This document shows, one piece after another, positions 23,214-32,409 of a DNA stretch of 64,000 bases; position 1 is the first letter of the stretch, and the number at the start of each line of letters is the position of its first letter. The stretch is from NCBI RefSeq assembly GCF_000801105.2, contig NC_079515.1, forward strand, positions 8,494,001-8,558,000. Direction: 5' to 3'. This DNA is from Raphanus sativus. Lineage: Eukaryota > Streptophyta > Magnoliopsida > Brassicales > Brassicaceae. A program made the position numbers and the translations under genes. The notes under the pieces were generated by a model, which was not told where the DNA came from, made no database searches, and worked only from the letters and a program-made list of their open reading frames with translations.

Positions 23214-24893
23214 TGATGAGTAATGTTTTATTTGAGCAAAAAGACTTGTGAGAAAATTTAAAAAGAAAATGCCAAAATATGTTTATTCCTGAAAGAAAGC
23301 TTCTCTGCTTTTTGATGCATAGACTTAGTTTGATATTTTCCTTGTTCAGTGTCTCTGTTGCAATCTTAGTTTGGACTAAAGAAAGCTAAGAAAACAAAAA
23401 AGTATTCAAAAGTGAAATCAGTTTGTCTTATGCTTTTGTACTCTTACTTAACATTTATATGAATGAGTTCTAATGCTAAGAAACAAGTAATAGTCATCAG
23501 TAGAACAAGAATAGTTTTATATTTGAGAAAAATGAGTTATATAAGAAGACAGATCGTAAAAGAGATTATGGATTTATTTCATGACAGGTTTCAGTTTCTA
23601 GTACTATTGCCCAAAGTAAAATTAAATAAAAACTAACGAAAGGATATTTTCTGATTTATTATGTGAAAATGCAAAACCAAATAAGAAGACAGATCGTAAA
23701 AGAAACATTCTAACAAACAGTCAAACATGTCCATGATATTTGGTAATGGTATCTAACACTGATAAACCCCTGTTACCAACTAACTACTTTCACTCATCCG
23801 AAGATTACAAAGATAAGGTAGGGTAAATAACTTGTTACACAACACAAGACACAACAAACTTCAAAGAAAAAAAAAACACAAGACACAACACCTAAACAAA
23901 TGTATAAGGTAGGTAAATAACTACATAAAGGATATTTTAATAGATAAGGTAGGTAAATAACTATAGGATAGGAGTCAATATATCGTCTATTAAAAAGACC
24001 ACAAAAGTGAATCAATTTTCTAGTATGTAAAGTTTAAAGAAATTTCTCGGTTTAACATAAACGTAATCCAAAACAGAGGGATCCAAAATTGCTTAGAATC
24101 AACGACAAAAGGAAAAGAAAGCGAAGAAGAGCTCAACCTTAAACCTCTTTTGATGAGTTAAAAAAAAAGAAGAAATTTCTCGGATAATTTTTTTTAATTT
24201 ATTTTCATAAAAATTAAAAATAGTTTTAAAGAAGACAATGACCAAAATAAATTTTATTAAAGAGTAAAAGTATATTTATATTTTTTAAGTTAACTAATCT
24301 AAATTTATGGTTTAGAGTTAATGAGTTGATTTTAGGGATGATTTTCAAATTTCAAAAATAAAATAAATATCAAAGAAATTTAAAATAAAAAGAGTATTTT
24401 AGGTATTTTACTTTTTAGTGACAAAAATTTAAAAAAAATATTTGAGATAATTATCCTAAATTTTATTCATTTTTTATTTTTTTTTCTAGTTATACTTAAT
24501 GTTATTTTCTGCTATCGTGGTATACCAGTTAAACTCTAAATATATTTATCTCTCAAATTCAGTTTTTTTTTGGGGTCAAAATCTCAAATTCAGTTTTGTT
24601 AATAAATTTGTAGAAGAAAAGTTTCAACATTCAATAGATTCTATTAAAATCTAATTTTGGAGAAATTAGTATAGAATCCACAAAAAGGATAGTAATTCCA
24701 GAAAATATCTTCAAAGTCAGTAACATTCCTTTGATAAAAAAGGTCAGTAACATTCATTGGTAGTAAACATGGGCCGTCCGTAAACTAAAGCCCAACTATC
24801 GTTAAGGACGGTGTCTGAGTCGGCCACATTCCAAAGTATTTTTCTCTCTCTCTCTCTCACCTCGCGCTCCGACGAAATTTCGCAGACTCCGTC
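23214..24893. other. Intergenic region; STP4 3' UTR and RING gene promoter
   Basis: The first few hundred bases hold the STP4 3' UTR. The segment repeats aagacagatcgtaaaaga at about 23548 and 23687, and gataaggtagg(g)taaataact at about 23812, 23904 and 23944. The last 100 bases form a CT-rich leader (tctctctctctctc at about 24843-24858). No second sugar carrier is found, although Arabidopsis has STP10 at this position. Confidence 0.6.
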
Positions 24894-25802
24894 ATGTCCA
24901 CCGGCGAAAACTCAACTCCCTCCACCGCCCCCGCGGTCGAAAAGATGTACTTCTGCCACCAGTGCAACCGCACAGTCACAATCTCAATCTCCTCCTCCGC
25001 CGCCGATCCCTCCTGTCCTCTCTGCTCCGGCGGCTTTCTCGAAGAAGACGACGAACCCGTCCCCAATCTCCCGCCAAATCTCAACCCCGTCTCCTCCGGT
25101 TTCTTCCCCATGTCCGACCCTTTCTCCACCTTCCTCCCTCTCCTCTTCGGACGCTCCTCTCCTCAAGGCAACAACAACAACGCCTTTGATCCGGTGTCGT
25201 TTCTCCAGAGCCATCTCCACCACCTGCAATCCACCGGCACGCACGTGCAGTTCCTCATCGAGGACCACCATCCTCTTGATCCCTTCTCTAACCGAAACTT
25301 CGGGGACTACTTCTTGGGCCCTGGTCTCGAGGAGCTGATTCAGCAGCTGGCGGAGAACGATCCCAACCGCTACGGGACTCCTCCGGCTTCGAAGTCGGCT
25401 GTGGATGGATTGCCGACTGTTAAGGTGAGTAAGGATAGGTTGTTGAAGGATGATGAGATGATGAACCAGTGTGCTGTTTGTATGGATGAGTTTGAGGATG
25501 GTTGCGATGTGAAGGAGATGCCTTGCAAGCATGTGTTCCATCAGGATTGTTTGATGCCTTGGCTTCAGTTGCATAACTCTTGTCCCGTTTGTCGGTTTGA
25601 GTTGCCTACCGATGATCCTGATTATGAGAGTAGGGGACGAGGAGGTGGGACGAGTGGGGATGGTCAGCAGACTCCGAGGAGGTTTAGTGTGCAGCTTCCT
25701 TGGCCGTTGGGAAGACAGGAGGGTTCAGGGTCAGGAGGACATGGAAGTGGTGGTGGTGGTGGTGGGTCTAATCTTGAGACCAGGCAGGAAGATCTGGATT
25801 GA
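24894..25802 (+). CDS. RING-H2 E3 ubiquitin ligase with N-terminal BZF zinc finger
   Basis: A single-exon gene of 302 aa. Residues 21-44 form a C2-C2 zinc ribbon (C21, C24, C41, C44) of the BCA2 zinc-finger (BZF) type found at the N-terminus of CIP8/RDUF-like plant ligases, where it can contact ubiquitin. Residues 193-233 form a C3H2C3 RING-H2 (C193, C196, C211, H213, H216, C219, C230, C233), expected to bind an E2 enzyme. Between them is a region with LEELIQQLAENDPNRYGTPP, a conserved stretch of this family. The C-terminus is glycine/serine-rich. By position it corresponds to AT3G19950. The substrate is unknown. The start is chosen as the first ATG of the frame, after a CT-rich leader. Confidence 0.92.
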   Translation: MSTGENSTPSTAPAVEKMYFCHQCNRTVTISISSSAADPSCPLCSGGFLEEDDEPVPNLPPNLNPVSSGFFPMSDPFSTFLPLLFGRSSPQGNNNNAFDPVSFLQSHLHHLQSTGTHVQFLIEDHHPLDPFSNRNFGDYFLGPGLEELIQQLAENDPNRYGTPPASKSAVDGLPTVKVSKDRLLKDDEMMNQCAVCMDEFEDGCDVKEMPCKHVFHQDCLMPWLQLHNSCPVCRFELPTDDPDYESRGRGGGTSGDGQQTPRRFSVQLPWPLGRQEGSGSGGHGSGGGGGGSNLETRQEDLD

Positions 25803-28800
25803 GGTTTGTATCTTGCCTTACTAAGAACCCTTTTGTTTTGATTTCTGCCATTGTCTTTGTGTGACTTTCTACAGTAAAGTTATATACTATGGCCATTGTA
25901 TCGATGCCTTACACCTTAGCTTGAAGTTGAAATTTTGCTATAGGCATCTGTTACTGTTATGGAGATCAAATGTGACTGCTTGATCAAGAAAATTCATAGG
26001 CAAAAACTAGTTCCTCTATTTCTCTTGCTGCTCCTTTCTCTGTTTGTTATATATAAATCGTTGCTTTTATATGGGTATTTTGGGTTTCCGAGCTAAAGCT
26101 CCTCTAAGCCTCTAACCTTAATTGTTGAGATCATATAAAGGAACTTTTTTTTTGGCTCCTGTCTTAACCCTAAGAAATAAAAGAGGGTGCTGAAAGCCTT
26201 GAAGAAAATCGAAAGTTTGTTGCAGTATAGGAATAGGTAATCTTCTCTAGATGTGCCGTGCGTGCATATATGATTGTCAAATTGTCTAGAAACTGCTCTG
26301 GTGATTTGTTCAGTGTGCTTTAGTATGTAAAAAATTGTGCTTTTGTAATTGTAAACCGAGAATTTGGATAGTTCTGAGGGGGTCTCACTGTGACTGTCTT
26401 AACATGATGATTGAAAATTAGTTCTGCTGAGCAGTGTAATCTTATCTTTCGATGCAAAAATACTAGAGAGGAAAGCAACTATAGTTTATAGTGGTTGTAA
26501 GGAATGCAGAAGAAGTGTATCATGAACTGCATATCTAGTTAGATAAGACTAGCTTAAATATTGGACTCAAGAGACTTATAGGTCTTCGACAGATTAGTTG
26601 GAAAACGTTGGCCTTTAAGGTTTGTACGAGCAGTTAAAAGCGTTGAGAGTTGTTACTTGAGTTAATTGCTGATACTTTATCATACTTGAGGTTTGGACCT
26701 TTAATAGTTGGAGCTCCGTAAACCACTTTACAACTACACGTTTTGGGATTCCATGAGGTTTACATTGCAGTGCGTGGCAGATAATGAAACAACTGTCCTA
26801 AAAATTTTACTTGCTTTTATTTGTGACTTGCAGTATTGCATTGGGAGAAGGATGTTCACAAGTTCTCACCAAACAAAAGGCAGTTTCATTAGGAAGAACT
26901 GACATTGATGTTTTGCAATATTTTGTACATTTACAACAAAGAAAAAAATGAGAGTATTTTCCTTGTCGGTGTTCTTTTGGGATTATATAACGAATGTGAG
27001 TTTTTAATATCACAATGTTCCATATATGTTATTTTGGTTATTTTCTCGTAAAAAATTTGTTCTATGGATTGGGTCTATGAAAATGAAATGGAGACCAGAG
27101 ACTGAAGTGGCAGACAAAGTTGATTGATAAATATCTACATAAAAGATATATCTAACAAACAGTCCCTTGTGGTGTGTTTTGTGACATTTTATATCATACG
27201 ACTTTACAGCTTTTTGTTTTCAAAAGTTCTCCTTATATTTACTCATTCGCACATTTGCAGAGCATTTTCCCACTGCTTTTTCTTCTCAAATGGCATGTAA
27301 TGTATAGTGCGGGAGGCAATGGAATGTGATTTTCAAAAGGCACACTTCATCACATGCAATATGTTAAAAGTGTTTGTAAAATTGAATGAAATATATATGG
27401 ATGATGTTCTATAGATGATGAGGACTCCGTCGCCAAAATCACCAACTTTCACCCACCATCTGGTAACGACTTAACAAACATATGAGGAACTAAGGACGCA
27501 GGACCTTTGCATGGCGACCAAGGAACTATCTCTAGGTTAAAAATATAATGGGTTAGAAGTTGATCATCCAAAGGTCTAATCGTATCTTTTTACTCATAAG
27601 GGTTCTAAGTACACTTTTTTGGGGGGGGGGGGGTTAAACTTTCTAAATTACTAGATGAAGGAATTAATTTTTGGTTCATCTTTGAAAAATGGTTTATGCA
27701 TTAATCGTTCTTGGATTTGTTGAGTGGCCATAACATAAACATTGATAGGAATTTGATGATAACTCTTTTTATCTACCTCCCTCTAAATTATGTTGATGGA
27801 ATTATGATTGATAGGACTTCAATCAATGATTGAATAGTATTTGTGAGAGACAGCAACCATGGTGGTTTTGTCTTTTTGCTGTTGTTGGTGTAGTAAGTTA
27901 CTATACAATATGTTTTTTTTGACTAATACTATACAATATGTTTGCATGGTGTTGACATAATTAGTGCGATTCACAAGAGTGTGAAAATGATCGTTGTTAG
28001 ACATCTTTGCATGTTCTAAGACTTCGTTGCTGCTTTTATGTGTGGTTCAGTGTGTCCTATCATCCTATGATCTGAAGATGGTGGTTGGTGGCTAAAGTCA
28101 TTGTTGGAACTCTGAGAAGAAAAATTTGATCAAAATAGTTTCACAGAAATGGTAGTTTCAATACGTAAAAGAGATATATTAAAATGTTATTAGTATAGTC
28201 TTACCCTCATGGCCCCAAGTTTACATGATTCGGATTATATGCGATGAAAGAAGAATGGATTTTAATCAAATTCCAGTCATTACTCTCTAACCATAACTAT
28301 GTCTAATCCTACTCTCGCATTTTATAAGAAAGAATGCTTTTATTTGGTTCCGTGATTATATCGTCTAGTGATCTTAAGTTATAAAAATATAGTTTTTCTT
28401 TCATTTGCATTATTATTCATCTTTCTCACGCACAGCTTTGGATTGACCCAAACCAAACCCAATCTATATTTGGACATGAAATCTAAACATTGATAAAGAT
28501 GGAACACGACGAAACGTAGAAAGTGGGAAACAAAGTTGATAATATATCTAAAAGAAGACACGATATCATATAAATAATCCCTTGTGATGTGTTTGAAAGT
28601 CTTTGAGACCTTTTCATCATATGAGTTCAACCTTTTTATATTTTTGGCTGAGAACTGAAAATGAGTTTAGGATTTACACATAATCGCAACTTTGCAATCA
28701 CGATTTTCCCCACGGCAATTTTTTAAGTGACATTATAATGTGGTCGACATATTAAAAACTGATTTAGAAAGGCATACTTGATCACATGGTCGGAACATGT

Positions 28801-28926
28801 TTTTCATATTCGAAAAGGTAGCAATATACTCATGAGATTCAGTAAAATATGTGGATCAATGTTTTTGTAGGCCAATTGGTATATAATTGAATTCAAATAT
28901 GTATACAATATATTATATCAAGACAC
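25803..28926. other. Intergenic region without visible gene
   Basis: The first 300-400 bp are probably 3' UTR of the RING gene. Short ORFs (26708-26902, 27819-28004, 28379-28630) carry no domain and look like chance. A run of 13 G occurs at 27621-27633. Two segments (about 27060-27250 and 28470-28640) are diverged copies, sharing an aagttgata..tatct(a)aaa-type run and a ccttgtg(g/a)tgtgttt run. Confidence 0.5.
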
Positions 28927-28927
28927 A

Positions 28928-30290
28928 CTAGGTGTTTTCCTGCACCATGTGCAGTAAAAGAATTTTAAAATATTTTTAAAAGATAAATATAAATTATATT
29001 TATTTTTTTTCTTTTTTTATCAATATTTTAATATAAATTTGATTTAACTGAACATTAAAATTAAGATAAAACCAATTTTGTTTATTTTGAATTATATTTA
29101 AGAATGTGCATGTATATATTTAAAATTATAATCTTAGGTAGATTTTTCTATTTATTTTAATTAAATATATTAAATAAATATGTAAAATTTCAGAATAGTC
29201 AAAAATTAAAATTAAACAATATTTATAAAATCTTTAAATATATATAAGAAACTAAAGATTTTACGATTTAATTTGATTTTATGATTTAATTTTATAATTT
29301 TCTAAAAATATGTATATATTTTGAAATATTTTTAATTTAAATGATATTTCAAAATTTGAAATGCCATAATTGAATATATTTATTTTAATGATGATTTATG
29401 CGTTATTGCCATATTTTTAAAAAGTCCAAAATATAAATTGATAATAAATATAATATATGAGTTATTACCATATTTAAAATTTTTATCAAAAATATAAATT
29501 AACATTAAATATAATTGTCCATGTCATATTAATCTATAAGACATGTGATCAATTTTAATAGCTATGTCACAATTATTAATCTAGGTGTTTTCATGCACCA
29601 TGTGTAGTGATGAATTTTTAAAAAGTTAAATTTTATATTTTAAAATGTAATTTATTAATATTATATATTTTATTATTTTTGACTAATAATTAATATAAAA
29701 ATCATTAATTAAGCATAAATTAAGAGAAAATATTTTTTTATTTTAAATTATATTTAAGAATATATATGTATATATATAAAGTTAAAATCTTAGATAAAAA
29801 AAATATTTATTTCATTTGGTTAAATTATCAAATTAACTTGTACAAAATTACTAAAAATCATATAAAATTGTATAGTTATCAAAATTTAAAACTAAATAAT
29901 ATTTATATAATTTGTAGATATCTAAAAGAAACTAATGATATTACGATTTATTTTTTTTAATTCAGAAAATTTTAGATAATAAAAATTTTATTATTATAAA
30001 AGTAAAATTATATAATATTTCGAAATTCAAAATATCATATTTGAATATATCTATTTTAGTGATGATTTATGAGTTATTACCATATTCTACAAAGTTTACC
30101 AAAAATATAAATCAATATTAAATGTAATATATGAGTTATTGCTATATTCTAAAAAGATTTCCAAAAATATATATTAGCATTAAATGTAATTGTCCATGTC
30201 ATATTTAACCATATGACCTGTCATCAATCTTAATAGCCACGTCACAATTTTTTGTGTGAAAACGATTGTAGAGAAGACATGTGGCAAATA
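28928..30290 (-). mobile_element. Helitron-like block, minus strand
   Basis: On the minus strand the 3' end is a hairpin CTGCAC-cat-GTGCAG (28940-28954) followed by CTAG and T (ACTAG at 28927-28931 on the plus strand). A second, more degenerate terminus (ctag at 29581-29584) lies inside, suggesting a nested or tandem copy. From about 28980 to 30290 the sequence is strongly similar to 47820-49105, including atttaactgaacattaaaat and gattgtagagaagacatgtg. It is AT-rich and non-coding. Confidence 0.6.
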
Positions 30291-30720
30291 ATCGTCATAT
30301 TTAACGATTGTATACATATTTGAATGTATGTACTTGAAGATTAATAAATAAGTAATGATAACGTGAAATAGAAGGTGGTGTCACAAATCAAATCGCATTT
30401 AGCTTTGATAATCTAATTTCGTTAAGAACACACATCATATACCAAATTGTTAAAGCCAATGACGATTTGAGACGATTTGAGTTGTGTGTAATGTATAGTT
30501 GTATACACCATAACTTTACTTTTGCTTATCTTTTCGTTCCATTGAGGCATGTACGTTGTTTAAGTTGAATGATTTCACAATCTATAGCTGACATTAAATT
30601 ATATCTTAAGAACTTTTTTTTTGAATTGTATATCTTAAGAACTTGGTTTCAGAATATCATGAAGATTTCTATTAGAGATCTTTAACATATTTGTTGCGTG
30701 TTAATAACGTTTGCCACTCG
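30291..30720. other. Intergenic sequence
   Basis: No gene or recognisable element is seen between the Helitron-like block and the Tourist-like MITE. Confidence 0.5.
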
Positions 30721-30723
30721 TTA

Positions 30724-30980
30724 GAGCATCTCCAATGGCACTATTTTTTTCTCTATAATTTACATAAAAATAAAGTAATTCTATTATAGAGTAACTTTTG
30801 CTCCAATTGTTTACTCTATAGTAGAGTAACTCTATTATAGAGTGAAATGTAGAGGAATGTCACTTTTAATTCTATATTTGGAGTAGAAAAGTGAAGTTCC
30901 TCTATACTCTCACTTTATAATAGAGTAACTCTATCATAGAGTATACCATTGGAACAAAAATTACTTTATAATAGAATTAT
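30724..30980. mobile_element. Tourist-like MITE, left part (split by MULE)
   Basis: It starts gagcatctccaatgg after TTA at 30721-30723. Its other half lies at 45906-45967 and ends in the inverse, ccattggtgatgctt, followed by TTA at 45968-45970. A TTA duplication with these ends fits PIF/Harbinger-derived Tourist MITEs. The interior is full of self-complementary ctctattatagagt segments. Removing the MULE and one copy of its 9-bp duplication leaves an element of about 310 bp. Confidence 0.88.
30972..30980. repeat. MULE target-site duplication, left copy
   Basis: tagaattat, identical to 45906-45914. Nine bases is the standard duplication size for Mutator-like elements. Confidence 0.93.
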
Positions 30981-31499
30981 GGGCTTATTGCAAAAGTGAC
31001 TCAAAACTTGAATTCAAACAGAAAACTAACCTTTTCTTTTGACTCATTTTTTTTTTGAGTTTTTAACCCCACATCTGCATTTTATCTACGAAAATGCCAT
31101 TAACCCTTTTTTTTTTTTTTTTTTCGAAAATGGCTTCTTTACTGTCTCAACCTCATTTTCTTCAAGTATTTACAATATTGCCACTGCCATGAATAGTGGG
31201 AACAACCTTGTACGAACTGTTTGGAGCTTTTAATGCCCTTTAATGCACGTAAATCTCTTTACACTCTCTCTGTTTCAATTGTTATGAACTAAAAACAACA
31301 TTTCTTTCACTTTCTCTCCATATTCATCCAAAAAACTGAAGCTTTTGATTCAAAATTGTTTGGAGCCATATTTCTTTCGTTTTGACTTACGGTTGCTTTC
31401 GTTTGAGGTTCTGGGTGGTTGGAGAAGACCCTGTGTGCAAACAAAGTCATCTCACCTAGTTGAAGGTACGAATTTGAATTTTTTTCAAAATCTGTTCGC

Positions 31500-32340
31500 G
31501 TAGAAGACTTACAAGTAAGTCATCTGTATGTAGAAGACTTACTGATGAGTCTTCTGGTCAAACGGACGACTTAAACTAAGTCGTCCAGCTTTGTTTGGTG
31601 AAAAAAAACAGTCCAGACGACTTATATATAAGTCGTCTACGAGAAACAGGCTAGTTTTGCATTTGACCGAATCGTGTCAGATCTTTGACTATTTCTGGAC
31701 GACTTATAATTCAGTCGTCTCTCGGAAAGTTAAAATTTCAATATTTTATTAAACTAGACGACTTACGTGTAAGTCGTCTTAGGTTAGTTTTGTAGTTGAA
31801 AAATAAAACTTCATAATTTAATTTTTACCAGACGACATAATATAAAGTCGTCCCGTCAGAAGACTTAATTTAAAGTCGTCCGGGGAAAGCAAAGTCGTCC
31901 AGAATTTTTCCCAATTAAGTCGTCCAAACCTTGCTTATCCCGGACGACCTTAAATTAAGTCGTCTAGCTGGACGACTTTTAGTTAAGTCGTCTGGAGAAA
32001 GTTAAATTTCAAGTTTTATTTTTCAATTACAAAACTAACCTGGGACGACTTACGTGTAAGTCGTCTAGTTTGAATAAAATATTGAAATTTTTACTTTCCA
32101 GAGACGACTGATTTATAAGTCGTCCAGAAATAGTCAAAGATCTGACACGATTCGGTCAAATGCAAAACTAGCCCGTTTTTCGTAGACGACTTATATATAA
32201 GTCGTCTGAATTTTTTTTTTTAACAAACAAAGCCGGACGACTTAGAATTAAGTCGTCCCTTTTAATTTTCAATTGCAAAAGTGACCTCTTTAGACGACTT
32301 ACCTTTAAGTCTTCTGGACGACTTAAATCTAAGTCGTCTG
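31500..32340. repeat. Palindrome array upstream of the transposase
   Basis: I count about 16 palindromic units in 840 bp, at about 31504, 31541, 31564, 31614, 31697, 31756, 31830, 31857, 31943, 31968, 32042, 32101, 32182, 32234, 32292 and 32316. The consensus is GACGACTTA-N4-TAAGTCGTC. The outer bases are conserved, the four central bases vary, and the total span is almost always 22 bp. Confidence 0.93.
31564..32258. repeat. Long imperfect inverted repeat
   Basis: The left arm (about 31564-31830) and right arm (about 32000-32258) are inverted copies of about 260 bp separated by about 170 bp. Matching blocks in inverted order include agctttgttt/aaacaaagc, ggctagttttgcatttgacc/ggtcaaatgcaaaactagcc, agatctttgactatttctgg/ccagaaatagtcaaagatct and aggttagttttgtaattga-type sequence. 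Transcription through it would give a strong hairpin. Confidence 0.88.
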
Positions 32341-32409
32341 CGATAATGTTTGTTGAACTTCTTCATTTTCTCTATGTTTACTAATGTGTTTTATTTTGAA
32401 TATTTGCAG

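Noticed and set aside
24811..25574. Other long frames on both strands over the BZF/RING gene
   Set aside because: They are shadow frames of the GC-rich single exon. Only the 302-aa frame has zinc-finger and RING motifs.
27621..27633. Run of 13 G as a G-quadruplex or regulatory site
   Set aside because: A single homopolymer in intergenic DNA has no supporting context and could be a sequencing artefact.
32350..32409. Upstream extension of the transposase to an earlier ATG
   Set aside because: The extra 20 residues are hydrophobic low-complexity sequence ending in an acceptor-like tatttgcag, so ATG 32410 is the better start.
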